A stretch of 64,000 bases of DNA from Bacteroidota bacterium (GCA_016721305.1 JADKIH010000026.1:32187-96186); one strand, 5' to 3'; positions 8,714-17,748 are shown, counted from the stretch's first letter. Made by a program: numbers and translations. Notes: generated from the letters alone by a model not told the origin.

Positions 8714-10435
8714 TCAAAAATCTTTTTCTCCAGAATTTTCTTCTCTAAAATTCCGATCCGCCCTCACCTGCTGCTTTTGCTTTTGCCAGTATTCGAGCGC
8801 TTTCAAATTATCACCCATTCTGAAGAGTACATCACCGTAATGCTCAAGAACGGTTGCACTGCTGTCGCTTCCGTTCGACAAAGCTTTTTCGATCCAGATT
8901 TTTGCGTCTGAATATTTGCCTTGTTTGTACATAATCCATCCGTATGTATCCTGATAAGAAGCCGAAGTCGGTTCGAGCTCGTTCGATGAGCGCGACATAC
9001 GTTCAGCTTTCTCCAGTTCTTCACCGCGAACAGATAAGTAGTATGCGTAGTTATTTAAAACAGTTGCGTCTTTTGGATTTATCTCGAGAGCTTTGTCGTA
9101 ATTCTCATCGCTCTTCGGATAATTCTTCATTTCATTATAAGCATCACCCAGACTTGCGTAGAACTGACTTTCGAGGCCTTTGTTATCGACGACCATTTTT
9201 ACACCGCTATTCAATGTACTAACGGCATCAATATACTTTTTCAGCTGGATATAAGCCATTCCGGTAAAGAAGTAAGCACCCGGTTGATCAGGAAATAACG
9301 ACATAGCCTCTTCGCCGTCAACTTTCAGCGTATCCCAATCTGACAATTGCGCATCAGTCAATAAAATTGAATAGTAAACGGAAAACTCTCTGGATCCTAA
9401 CGAACGAGCCTTGCGGTATTCATCTCTTGCCTGAGCCGTCTTTTTATCTTTCGTAAGAAAGTCGGCATAAACGGCATGAGCATTAGGCTCACTCGGATGC
9501 GTTTCGGTAAGAAGCTTGCCCATTTCCAAAGCTTGCTCAAGCAATTCAGGGTGTAAGTCAACTAAAGAATAGTATGAACCGAGGATGCTGATCTTTGTAT
9601 CGATATCAAGCTCCTTATTTGTGAAAGCTTTCTTAAGTTCGGCTACAGATTTTTCTTTTTCGCCCGTTGTACGATAGAAATCCGCGAGCGAAAGATGTAC
9701 GTAAGGATTTTCAGGATCTACTTCGAGAATTTTATTGAATGTTTCGAGCGCTTTATCATTTTGTCCCATCGATTGATAAACTTCGGCCAGCATTCCGTAT
9801 GCCTGCGCATCGGTGCGATCGAGTTCGATAAGCTTTTTTAACTCTTCAACTGCTTTGTCACTTTTGTTCAATCGCTGATAGATGCGCGACTTCTGCATTC
9901 CCACTTCGCGATTGGCGCCGATTTTAGCTTCGAGCTTGTCGTACACTTTAATAGCGTCGGCCGGTTTTTCAGCATACATCAATGCTGTTGCCCATTCATA
10001 GTAAAACTCCGTACGATCAGGAAAATCATTTACCAATTGCTCGAGTACTTCGGCTGATTCAACATACTTTCTGTTTTTCTGAAGGATGTCGGAATAGCTG
10101 AGTGCATACCACGAATTTTTCGTGTCGAGCTGGTAAGCAGTTTTTGCAAAGTACAATGCATCGGCATAACGCTTTTGCTCCGAATAAATATTAGCGAGCT
10201 CATAGTAAGAAGCCGCATTAGTCGGATCCTTACGAATCACTTCCGAAAAAAGTCCGGCTGCATTATCCAGATTACCCAGAATTTTTTCCTTGTTCGCATT
10301 AAAGAAAACATTCGTGACTTCCGCTTGCTGTACTTCCGTCAGTCCCGATTTTTTCGTGGACGACGATACACTCTTGCTGCCTTTACAGCCGGCTAAAAGA
10401 GCAGTTGCCAGGATCAGATAATAGATTCTCTTCAT
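8714..10435 (-). CDS. TPR-repeat lipoprotein
   Basis: This 573-residue protein begins with a lipoprotein signal peptide (MKRIYYLILATALLAGCKGS, Cys17). The rest is almost entirely tetratricopeptide repeats (about twelve; typical units include AQAYGMLAEVYQSMGQNDKA and ATVLNNYAYYLSVRGE). It is likely an envelope scaffold. In many Bacteroidota it sits exactly here, between a sugar nucleotidyltransferase and the DUF4292 gene, which suggests a shared cell-envelope task. No enzymatic motif is present. Confidence 0.9.
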   Translation of the reverse strand: MKRIYYLILATALLAGCKGSKSVSSSTKKSGLTEVQQAEVTNVFFNANKEKILGNLDNAAGLFSEVIRKDPTNAASYYELANIYSEQKRYADALYFAKTAYQLDTKNSWYALSYSDILQKNRKYVESAEVLEQLVNDFPDRTEFYYEWATALMYAEKPADAIKVYDKLEAKIGANREVGMQKSRIYQRLNKSDKAVEELKKLIELDRTDAQAYGMLAEVYQSMGQNDKALETFNKILEVDPENPYVHLSLADFYRTTGEKEKSVAELKKAFTNKELDIDTKISILGSYYSLVDLHPELLEQALEMGKLLTETHPSEPNAHAVYADFLTKDKKTAQARDEYRKARSLGSREFSVYYSILLTDAQLSDWDTLKVDGEEAMSLFPDQPGAYFFTGMAYIQLKKYIDAVSTLNSGVKMVVDNKGLESQFYASLGDAYNEMKNYPKSDENYDKALEINPKDATVLNNYAYYLSVRGEELEKAERMSRSSNELEPTSASYQDTYGWIMYKQGKYSDAKIWIEKALSNGSDSSATVLEHYGDVLFRMGDNLKALEYWQKQKQQVRADRNFREENSGEKDF

Positions 10436-10476
10436 TCGTTTCGGGCTGATGCCGTTAAAATTATTTATACTTCAAT

Positions 10477-11460
10477 CTATTGATGCGTCGAGTAATCACT
10501 CAGACTTAACTGTTCAGGAGAATTCGAATAGTCGGCATAATTTCCGATCATCGAATTATCGATTACACTATTTTTTATTTTCGAATTTGTCTGAACGATT
10601 GAATTCGAAATTACCGATGCTTCTACTTTACATCCTTCGCCCAAAGATACGTGCGGACCAACGATGCAATTTTTCAGAACAACGTTTTCACCGATAAAGC
10701 AAGGTTCGATGATGAGAGCATTTTCTTTCTTCACCGATTTTGCAATCATGGAAGTCGCGCTATTCATTTCGAGTACACGCTTATTCGTATAAACCGTAGC
10801 GTCTTTATTTCCGCAATCGAGCCACTCATCCACTTTACCCGGAACGAAACGCGTTCCTTTCGATTTCATATTTTCGAGAGCATTCGTCAATTGATACTCA
10901 CCTTTTTCTTTGATGTTGTTATCGATCAGATGCTGCATTTCCTTGCGCAGGTATTCACCATCTTTGAAATAGTAAATTCCGATAATCGCAAGATCCGAAA
11001 CAAACTCTTGTGGTTTTTCAACGAAGTCGGTAATCACACCTTCACCATTTACTTTCACCACACCGAACATACGCGGATCTTCAATTTTATTTACCCAGAT
11101 AACACCATCCTGTTTGTCGTCGATTTTAAAATCGGCGCGGAAAAGAGTATCAGCAAAAGCAACGATCACCTTGCCTTTTAACGCACTTTGAGCGCATAAT
11201 ATTGCATGAGCCGTACCGAGAGGTTCATCCTGATAATGGATAGTACCTTTCGCGCCCAATTTTTCAGCAATGCCTACCAGTTGTTTTTCCACTTCTGCAC
11301 CGAAATCACCGATTACGAAAGCAATTTCTTCTACTTTTTCGGAGCAAACTTTAGTGATGTCTTCAACCAGCCACTGAACAATAGGTTTTCCTGCGACCGG
11401 AATTAAAGGTTTTGGTACTGTAAGCGTGTGCGGCCTCATGCGTTTTCCCATGCCGGCCAT
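10477..11460 (-). CDS. Sugar nucleotidyltransferase (GlmU/RmlA-like)
   Basis: A 327-residue NDP-sugar pyrophosphorylase. The nucleotide-binding loop (GMGKRMRPHTLTVPKPLIP) is at the extreme N-terminus, then EPLGTAHAI and ADTLF for sugar and metal binding, and FVEKPQEF. A short left-handed beta-helix follows at about 245-310 (hexapeptide pattern IGENVVLKNCIVG). It makes an activated sugar for surface polysaccharide; the exact sugar cannot be told. The first strand usually seen before MAGMGKR (M-K-x-I-I-P) is missing: the DNA before ATG 11460 is repeat sequence, which in frame reads LQLTP. It may start at an upstream non-ATG codon. Confidence 0.85.
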   Translation of the reverse strand: MAGMGKRMRPHTLTVPKPLIPVAGKPIVQWLVEDITKVCSEKVEEIAFVIGDFGAEVEKQLVGIAEKLGAKGTIHYQDEPLGTAHAILCAQSALKGKVIVAFADTLFRADFKIDDKQDGVIWVNKIEDPRMFGVVKVNGEGVITDFVEKPQEFVSDLAIIGIYYFKDGEYLRKEMQHLIDNNIKEKGEYQLTNALENMKSKGTRFVPGKVDEWLDCGNKDATVYTNKRVLEMNSATSMIAKSVKKENALIIEPCFIGENVVLKNCIVGPHVSLGEGCKVEASVISNSIVQTNSKIKNSVIDNSMIGNYADYSNSPEQLSLSDYSTHQ

Positions 11461-11462
11461 TG

Positions 11463-11563
11463 GTGTAAGTTGTAAGTTGACTTGGGGTTGGTAATTAGAA
11501 ATTGGGAATTAGTAATTAGTTTGGGTAAGTTGTAAGTAGTAAGTAGTAAGTAGTAAGTTGACT
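11463..11563. repeat. TAAGTAGTAAG word repeats (family D)
   Basis: Degenerate repeats of 'taagttg' and 'taagtag' lie directly before the start codon of the nucleotidyltransferase and continue to 11563 with an AT-rich 'aattagtaattag' stretch inside. The same words build a much longer array at 35084-35295. Confidence 0.85.
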
Positions 11564-11608
11564 TGGGGGTGGGCGGTTGGGCTTATTGGGATGTTGGTTG
11601 TTTTTTGT

Positions 11609-11652
11609 CGTAACCCGCAACCCGTAACTCGCAACTCGCAACTCGCAACCCG
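11609..11652. repeat. CGCAACC heptamer array (family A)
   Basis: Six degenerate heptamers (cgtaacc, cgcaacc, cgtaact, cgcaact) end three bases from the stop codon of dut. Confidence 0.85.
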
Positions 11653-11654
11653 TC

Positions 11655-12087
11655 TCACTTCCCTGTGGACCCGAAACCGCCGGCACCTCTCTCGGTCTCG
11701 GCTAGTTCGGTTGTGATTTCCCAGGTAGCTTGAGCGTGTTGGGCGATGACTAGTTGGGCAATTCGTTCGCCGTCGTTCACAACGAATTCTTCGTTGGAAA
11801 GATTCACCAGGATGACTTTTATTTCCACCGCGATAATCGGCGTCGACGGTACCGGGCGAGTTGAGCACGGTAATTCCTTTTTTGGCCGCCAGTCCGGAGC
11901 GTGGACGAACCTGCGCTTCGAAGCCAACGGGTATTTCCATGAACAAACCGGTTGGAATCATGGCTCGTTCGAGTGGTTTGAGAGTAATCGGTTGTTCGAG
12001 ATATGCCCGGAGATCCATTCCTGCTGCATGAGCAGTTTCGTAAGAAGGAAGCGGGTGATTTGATTTATTGATGATTCGAATTTTCAT
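11655..12087 (-). CDS. dut: dUTP diphosphatase (frameshifted)
   Basis: Trimeric dUTPase, which turns dUTP to dUMP and keeps uracil out of DNA. All five motifs can be read: AGMDLRAYLE, RPRSGLAAKKG, GTVDADYRG, GERIAQLVI, and the C-terminal RGAGGFGSTGK. Motifs 1-3 are in one frame and 4-5 in another. Removing one G at about 11835 (GGTGG to GGTG) gives a continuous ~143-residue protein of normal length. The gene is essential in most bacteria, so an error in the sequence is likelier than a dead gene. The start is the ATG at 12087 (MKIRIINKS). It lies 30 bases after the flippase gene, in the same operon. Confidence 0.9.
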
Positions 12088-12117
12088 CGGCAAAAATTTA
12101 AGTCAATCCCGATAGTA

Positions 12118-13617
12118 TCAGGAAGCGCGAAGGTAACCATTTTTCTTCCTGAACTGCACCCAGGCCAGGCCTATGTAGATGAAGAGAAAGACTCCATTCA
12201 CGATGCCTGAAACCAAGCCGTGGAGGCCGAGTTGCGCATGAATGAAGTCGCTCAGCAACCAGATTCCGACGGCCAATCCGATGAAGTAGAAAAACGGCAC
12301 CAGTTCGTAAGGAACCGGATAGTGTTTTTTACCAAGGAAGTATGAAATGACCATCATCGAAGCATAGCAAATCAGCGTCGTCCATGCCGCTCCCATATAA
12401 CCCATTTTCGGAATCAGAAGGAAATTGAACAGCAGTGTGATTGCCGCACCGATAACGGAAATCCATGCACCCCAAACAGTTTTGCCTGTAAGCTTGTACC
12501 AGATCGATTGATTGTAGTACACGCCAAGACAAAGATTCGCCATCAGAAGTATCGGAACAACTTTTAATCCGCTACGGAAATGTTCTCCGATAAAATATTG
12601 TACAATATTGAGATACAACATGATGCCGAGGAAAATAAACGAGCAAACGAGCACGAACCAGTTCATGATCGTCGCATATGTTGCCTGCGGATTTTCCTTT
12701 GTCGAATGACTGAAGAAAAACGGTTCGGCAGCGTAGCGGAAAGTCTGATTGAAGAGCGTCATCAGAATCGACAATTTATAGCAGGCACCATAGACACCGA
12801 GTTGCGACATCGCATCGGCCTTGTCGGTGATGAGAATTGGAATGAGAATGCGGTCGAAAGTTTCGTTAATCATTCCGGCCAGTCCGGCGATCATAAGAGG
12901 AAACGCATAGACGATCATATTTTTCCAAAGCGAAGAATCGAATTCGAACTTCACGCCGAAGATTTCCGGAATAAGAAGTAAGAGCGTGATGAAGCTCGCC
13001 AATAAGTTAGAGACAAACACATAACCCACGCCGAACGAAGGATCGTACATCCAATCCAACCACGAAGGCAAGCCATGCTTCGCCATCGACGGGAGAAGGA
13101 TGAGGAAGAAAAGATTGAGACCGATATTAATTCCAATATTGACCAATCGCAATGTTGCAAAACGCTTCGCCCGATTTTCCTGACGAAGCTTTGCAAAAGG
13201 CAGCGCCGTGATGGCATCGAAGGCTAGAATTCCTCCGAAGAGAGCGATGTAAATCGGATAAAATTGCGAGCCCGTTCCACCTTCAAAACCAATCATGCCG
13301 GAAAGTGGCGAAGCAAAGAGCACAATCGTCAGTCCTAAAATTACCGACGATGTAAGAATGCTCAGCAGACCCGACGAATACACTTTCGGATTTCCTTTTT
13401 CCGTGTGGAAATACCGGAAGTACGCTGTGTCGAGCCCGAACACGAAGAGCAGATTCAGAAAGGCGATATAAGAGTAGAGCTGAGTAACGACGCCGTATTC
13501 ACCCGTATCGAATACGCGCGTGTAGAGCGGAACCAGCAGATAGTTTAATAAGCGGCCGACGATGCTGCTTAATCCATAGATGGCAGTTTGTCGGGCTAAT
13601 TTTTTTACTGAACTCAA
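12118..13617 (-). CDS. Polysaccharide flippase (MOP superfamily, Wzx-like)
   Basis: This 499-residue integral membrane protein has about 12-14 transmembrane helices and no soluble domain. The N-terminus (LARQTAIYGLSSIVGRLLNYLLVPLYTR) carries the pattern of the polysaccharide-synthase / MVF-type flippases, which move lipid-linked sugar units across the inner membrane. Together with the nucleotidyltransferase downstream it points to surface glycan assembly. Gene order flippase-dut-nucleotidyltransferase-TPR-DUF4292-M23 is one I know from other Bacteroidota, so this is inherited core sequence. The substrate is unknown. Confidence 0.9.
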   Translation of the reverse strand: MSSVKKLARQTAIYGLSSIVGRLLNYLLVPLYTRVFDTGEYGVVTQLYSYIAFLNLLFVFGLDTAYFRYFHTEKGNPKVYSSGLLSILTSSVILGLTIVLFASPLSGMIGFEGGTGSQFYPIYIALFGGILAFDAITALPFAKLRQENRAKRFATLRLVNIGINIGLNLFFLILLPSMAKHGLPSWLDWMYDPSFGVGYVFVSNLLASFITLLLLIPEIFGVKFEFDSSLWKNMIVYAFPLMIAGLAGMINETFDRILIPILITDKADAMSQLGVYGACYKLSILMTLFNQTFRYAAEPFFFSHSTKENPQATYATIMNWFVLVCSFIFLGIMLYLNIVQYFIGEHFRSGLKVVPILLMANLCLGVYYNQSIWYKLTGKTVWGAWISVIGAAITLLFNFLLIPKMGYMGAAWTTLICYASMMVISYFLGKKHYPVPYELVPFFYFIGLAVGIWLLSDFIHAQLGLHGLVSGIVNGVFLFIYIGLAWVQFRKKNGYLRAS

Positions 13618-14135
13618 AGTGATGGAATAATTGGATACAAAAGTGCGGATTCGGGAGGCAGATCGGGGGAAGTGGGGTTTTATTTATCAAGGGGTAGACG
13701 TGGAAAAGACGCTATTTGTTTCCCGCAGAATGCGCAGAAATAACGCTGAAATCGCTGAAACTCCTTGTGGTCTTCTTGTGGCTTTGTGTGCTTGTGGTGA
13801 AAAGAGAATTTGTGTTTCCCACGGAAAGCACGGAAATACACACGGAAAGCACGGAAAACCTTGTGGTCTTCTTGTGGCTTTGTGTGCTTGTGGTGAAAAG
13901 ACAATTTGTGTTTCCCGCAGATGACGCAGAAATTTCGCAGAGAGTCGCAGAAGTGCCGGTGGTTCCACCACACAAGGTGGCAGGCTCCAGTCACGGAAAA
14001 CCTTGTGGTCTTCTTGTGCAACTTGTGTTCTCGTGGTAAAATTTTTCCTTCATCATCATCGTTCTCATTTTTTCGAAGCATTTATGGAATACTGAACATC
14101 GCATCTCTAAAGTCTCAAATCGGCTCAGCCAAAAT
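13618..14135. repeat. 518-base intergenic region with three copies of a long CTTGTGG/TTTCCC repeat
   Basis: After the divergent starts of the flippase and the DUF4349 gene nothing is coding. A unit of about 57 bases (from 'ccttgtggtcttcttg' to 'aatttgtgtttccc') occurs at 13762-13819 and 13860-13916 with a truncated third copy at 14001-14043. Between the copies lie 'cgcagaaa' words (13727-13760, 13915-13955) and 'cacggaaag' words (13820-13858). A small hairpin (ccacc acacaa ggtgg) is at 13967-13982. Frames that stay open here translate the repeats. Confidence 0.85.
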
Positions 14136-15098
14136 ATGAACAACCTGCTCAAACAACTCCTCCTGGCAACTATGATTGTTGCCATCGCATCCTGTCATCG
14201 TGCAGACGACAAAAAAGAAAATAATTATTCGAAAAGAACTCCCGAGGCTGCAGCCGGCGAGGCTCCGCCGCCACCGCCTGATGCGGCTGATTACCCACTT
14301 TCGGCAAATGCTACTCTCAAAGACGAGAATACGATTTCCTCTTCTGCTGCAAGAGTAGATGAAAAGGACAAGAAGCATAAATTCATTCGAACAGCCGACC
14401 TCCGATTCAAAGTAAAGAATGTTGAGAGTGCAACTTATAAGATAGAAGATATTACTAAGGGTTTCGAAGGTTTTGTAACAAATACAACACTCAGTAGTAG
14501 CATTGAAAATAAAACAACAATTAAAATCAGCGAAGATTCCTCTCTTGAAACAACGTACTACAATGTTGAGAATACAATGACGCTCCGTGTTCCGAACACA
14601 AAGCTCGATACGATGCTGAAGACCTTTACAGGGCTGATTGAATTCCTCGACTACCGAACCATCAAAGCCGATGATGTAGCATTACAACTTTTGGCAAACG
14701 ATCTCACTCAACGTCGGGCTTATGGTTACGATGATCGTCTGAGAAAATCGATTGATGGCAAGGGCAAAAAGCTAAACGAAATCGTTCGTGCCGAAGAAAA
14801 TCTAAATGCTAATCATGAATCATCCGACGAAGCCCGCCTTGCCAATCTGCGATTGAATGAACAAATCAGTTACAGCACAATCAATCTAACCATTTACCAA
14901 CGCCAATCAATCAAACGCGAAGTAGCAGCGAATGAACTAAACATCAATGCCTACAAACCTTCATTCGGAAGTCAGCTGGCAGATGCATTCAAGATCGGAA
15001 TTGATTTGTTGAAGAGCTTCCTAATTTTCCTTGCAGAAATCTGGTGGATAATCGCTATAGGCATCGTAGTGCTGGTAATTGTTCGTAGGAAAAAGTAG
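14136..15098 (+). CDS. DUF4349 domain lipoprotein
   Basis: A 320-residue protein with a lipoprotein signal (…VAIASCHRADD, Cys at about 20), a proline-rich linker (GEAPPPPPDA), then a DUF4349 domain at about 80-300: FIRTADLRFKVKNVESATYKIED, TLRVPNTKLDTML, and a long helical hairpin. A transmembrane helix and a basic end (VLVIVRRKK) close it. This arrangement (lipid anchor or signal, beta region, coiled coil, C-terminal helix) is standard for the family, whose function is unknown. It stands alone on the plus strand. Confidence 0.88.
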   Translation: MNNLLKQLLLATMIVAIASCHRADDKKENNYSKRTPEAAAGEAPPPPPDAADYPLSANATLKDENTISSSAARVDEKDKKHKFIRTADLRFKVKNVESATYKIEDITKGFEGFVTNTTLSSSIENKTTIKISEDSSLETTYYNVENTMTLRVPNTKLDTMLKTFTGLIEFLDYRTIKADDVALQLLANDLTQRRAYGYDDRLRKSIDGKGKKLNEIVRAEENLNANHESSDEARLANLRLNEQISYSTINLTIYQRQSIKREVAANELNINAYKPSFGSQLADAFKIGIDLLKSFLIFLAEIWWIIAIGIVVLVIVRRKK

Positions 15099-15152
15099 AA
15101 TCAGAGATAAATTCATTTTAAAAACTTATCTTCGCTTCTCTTCCTCTCCTTT

Positions 15153-16388
15153 ATGAAAAAGACATTACCCCTACTTCTCCTTCTGATGTACATAACATCA
15201 TTTGCGCAAAAGAAAGTTTTGTTCATCGGCAACAGTTACACCGGCGTGAACGATTTACCCGGCTTAGTTTACAATGTTGCTTTGGCAAATGGCGATACGA
15301 TCGTTTATGATTCTTACTCACCGGGAGGTTATACGTTTGAGTTGCATTCAACCGACATAAATGCGATTAACAAAATAAATTCCAACAGCTGGGATTTTGT
15401 AGTCCTTCAGGAGCAAAGTCAGCGGCCGTCGTTTCCTCCGTCTCAAGTGCAAACAGAAGTGTATCCATTTGCCATTACTTTGGATAGTACGATCCATGCC
15501 AATAACGCCTGTACACAAACCGTTTTTTACATGACATGGGGAAGGAAATATGGCGATCAATCTAATTGCCCTTCTTATCCTCCGTTGTGTACCTACGCAG
15601 GAATGCAAGAACGCCTTCGCGAGAGTTATCTTGAAATGGGAGATCTTACACACGCGAGAGTATCACCTGTCGGAGTATCATTTCAAAATTCAATTGCTGC
15701 CGATAGTACATTAGAATTGTATCAATCAGATTTTAGCCACCCAAGTGTGGCAGGTTCTTATCTGGCTGCATGTACGTTTTATTCAACGCTCTTCAAGAAG
15801 AGTACTGTTGGCACATCGTACACTGCAGGCTTAGCTCCTGCTGTTGCTACGTATTTACAGAATATCGCCACGCACACGGTTTTGGACAGTTTAGAAACAT
15901 GGAAGATTGGCGTGTACGAACCGAATGCAGCATTTACCTATGTTCCAAACGGATTAAGTGCGCAATTTACAACAGATAGCATTTACAGCAACTCACACCA
16001 GTGGAGTTTTGGAGGAAGCACACCATCGCCATCATTCACATTTGCAACCGGAGGAGATTTTTCGGTTACGCACATTGCTTGTGATGCTTGTCGTTGCGAT
16101 ACAAGTACGCAATTAGTACACATCTCCTCTATCGGAATTGACGAAGCAGAATTTGTCGGAGTCAGCATTTTTCCGAATCCGACGAAAGACGAAATCGTAA
16201 TTACCGATAAGCAGAATGAAATTGTGCAAATAGAATTGTATGATGCACAAGGAAAACTCATTCAAAAAATCACACCTTCATCGAAAGAACGATATGTAAT
16301 TGCGGCGCCACACGAAGCCGGTGTTTACATCTTAAAGTTGTTGAATGCAGAAGGTGTTAAGAGTGTGAAGAGGATTGTGGTTGAGTGA
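15153..16388 (+). CDS. SGNH/GDSL-like hydrolase with PKD-like and T9SS sorting domains
   Basis: This 411-residue protein starts with a signal peptide (to SFAQ). Residues about 20-220 look like an SGNH-type hydrolase: GNSYTG for block I (catalytic Ser), VVLQEQSQRP for a later block, and DFSHPSVAGSYL with the D-x-x-H pair. A PKD-like domain follows at about 255-325 (HQWSFGGSTPSPSFTF), then a T9SS sorting domain from FPNPTKDEIVI to the end. It is a surface-exported esterase-like enzyme; its substrate (sugar ester, lipid) is open. A TATCTTCG box at 15127-15134 may be its -7 promoter element. Confidence 0.82.
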   Translation: MKKTLPLLLLLMYITSFAQKKVLFIGNSYTGVNDLPGLVYNVALANGDTIVYDSYSPGGYTFELHSTDINAINKINSNSWDFVVLQEQSQRPSFPPSQVQTEVYPFAITLDSTIHANNACTQTVFYMTWGRKYGDQSNCPSYPPLCTYAGMQERLRESYLEMGDLTHARVSPVGVSFQNSIAADSTLELYQSDFSHPSVAGSYLAACTFYSTLFKKSTVGTSYTAGLAPAVATYLQNIATHTVLDSLETWKIGVYEPNAAFTYVPNGLSAQFTTDSIYSNSHQWSFGGSTPSPSFTFATGGDFSVTHIACDACRCDTSTQLVHISSIGIDEAEFVGVSIFPNPTKDEIVITDKQNEIVQIELYDAQGKLIQKITPSSKERYVIAAPHEAGVYILKLLNAEGVKSVKRIVVE

Positions 16389-16488
16389 TTTAGAGAAAGG
16401 GGATTTGCTTCGATTCAATCATGGAACATATTTCAACAAGATCCCTGCGGGATGAACACGCTCTTTTTATTTTTATATTTTTGTGTGT

Positions 16489-16941
16489 TCAATTCAATCG
16501 CTTCTTTTCGATTTCGAGCAGCTTGATGATTGACGAAAGTATATTCGGAAAAACTGTTTTGTTCAGCTTATAAAAATAGTCTGAAGCTCCTACGCGAAGT
16601 GTTTCAACGGCAATCTCAACATTGTCCTGGCCGGAAACCATGATGACGAGTGCAAAAGGATTTACTTTCTTGATTTCTTTTAGAACAGTTAACCCATCCG
16701 GTCCGTCGACGTTCGAGAAATCGTAATCAAGAATGATGATACGAGTATCGGTTGCTTTATAATCTTCCAGAAAATGTCGTCCGTTCAAGTACATATCCGT
16801 TTTCATATTCATCTCTGAACGCAGGAACTCGCTGAGCATGGCACTGAAAGCAACATCGTCGTCAATCAAAACGATGGAGGGCTTTGCATTATCTTCAGCA
16901 ACTTCTTTGAGCTTAACTTTTTCGTCGAAAATATTGATCAT
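16489..16941 (-). CDS. Response regulator, receiver domain only
   Basis: This 150-residue protein is one receiver (CheY-like) domain: acidic pair in VLIDDDVAFS, phospho-acceptor Asp in IIILDYDFSN, Ser/Thr in VIMVSGQD, and Lys in FYKLNKT. There is no DNA-binding or enzymatic output domain, so it must signal by protein contact. It resembles the next gene leftwards-transcribed upstream (17031-17564) closely (both have LDYDF and …ALVIM/PVIML-SGQDN/SAQDN), so the two are paralogues from a duplication. No kinase gene is adjacent. A long palindrome separates the pair. Confidence 0.9.
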   Translation of the reverse strand: MINIFDEKVKLKEVAEDNAKPSIVLIDDDVAFSAMLSEFLRSEMNMKTDMYLNGRHFLEDYKATDTRIIILDYDFSNVDGPDGLTVLKEIKKVNPFALVIMVSGQDNVEIAVETLRVGASDYFYKLNKTVFPNILSSIIKLLEIEKKRLN

Positions 16942-16974
16942 ACAGGTGACTTGTGGGGATTAAGGGGGTTGGGT

Positions 16975-17020
16975 GTGCCTTCGTTATCGTTATCGTAACG
17001 ATAACGATAACGAAGGCTCA
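16975..17020. repeat. Perfect 39-base palindrome built from TTATCG hexamers
   Basis: From 16978 to 17016 the sequence is an exact inverted repeat with 19-base arms around a single central A: two left-arm TTATCG units mirrored by CGATAA units on the right. Pairing extends for one more base pair outside and a few imperfect ones. It lies between the two receiver genes. As RNA it would make a very stable hairpin but no T run follows, so it is not a plain terminator; it could be an operator or a processing or stability element. Confidence 0.85.
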
Positions 17021-17030
17021 GGCTCGGCGG

Positions 17031-17564
17031 TTAAAAATACTTCGCGTAGGCGAGCCAAACTAAGATTGCAAAGATAGCTCCTCCGACGATTCCCGTAAGC
17101 ATATATTCGCGTTGCGATCTTTTCAATCGTTGCAGCTCATTAATTTTAAGAATTGAAGCCAGCACACTTGTGTACGTACTTTGATTTCCTTTGATAAAAT
17201 AATCGAGAGCACCACGACGAAGTGTTTCGAGTGATATGGCCATATTATCCTGTGCAGAGAGCATAATAACAGGAATGTTTTTATCGCGTTTCCGAATTTC
17301 TTCGAGCACACCCATACCATCGTATTTGGAGAGCGGACCGAAATCATAGTCGAGCACTACAAGACGATTATCTCCTTCTTTAAATACTTCAAGAAATTTC
17401 TCTCCGCTCTCATACATTTCGATTTTCTTAATATTCATCGACGTGAGATAGTCACGCATCGTCTCTTTGAAAAACGGATCATCGTCTACAAGCGTAACTG
17501 TAAAGCTCGTTGTATCCGACTCAGCTGATTCTGCCTGAAGAAGCAGGAAAGTTAGATCGTACAT
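17031..17564 (-). CDS. Membrane-anchored receiver-domain protein
   Basis: A 177-residue protein starting at MYDLTFLLLQ (17564), since sequence upstream of that ATG is repeat-like. It holds a receiver domain at about 20-140 (TLVDDDPFF, phospho-acceptor Asp in VVLDYDFGP, VIMLSAQDN, FIKGNQS). One transmembrane helix sits at the very C-terminus (MLTGIVGGAIFAILVWLAYAKYF). So it is a response regulator fixed to the inner membrane by its tail, with no output domain. It is a paralogue of the soluble receiver protein downstream and presumably works with it; the kinase is elsewhere. Confidence 0.85.
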   Translation of the reverse strand: MYDLTFLLLQAESAESDTTSFTVTLVDDDPFFKETMRDYLTSMNIKKIEMYESGEKFLEVFKEGDNRLVVLDYDFGPLSKYDGMGVLEEIRKRDKNIPVIMLSAQDNMAISLETLRRGALDYFIKGNQSTYTSVLASILKINELQRLKRSQREYMLTGIVGGAIFAILVWLAYAKYF

Positions 17565-17687
17565 GGTGGTGGAATTTTGCGTCGGGAAGATAAGGAATTC
17601 TTTGAACTCAAAATTGAAAATTGAAGATTGAAGATTGTCCGCTCCGAAGAGACTATTTTGGATTAAACAATCCGTATTGAACGTCAA

Positions 17688-17745
17688 ACCTAGAACCTTG
17701 AACTTTGAACCTTAAACTTTGAACCTTGAACTTTGAACTTTGAAC
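17688..17745. repeat. TTGAACTTTGAAC word repeats (family C)
   Basis: Six degenerate units of about 9-11 bases ('aaccttgaactttg') lie between the receiver gene and acyP. The words recur at 38785-39038 and 50211-50370. Confidence 0.85.
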
Positions 17746-17748
17746 CAC

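Noticed and set aside
13680..14081. Several overlapping open frames on both strands
   Set aside because: All translate the composite repeat; frames on opposite strands are equally open, which is typical of repeats without stops.
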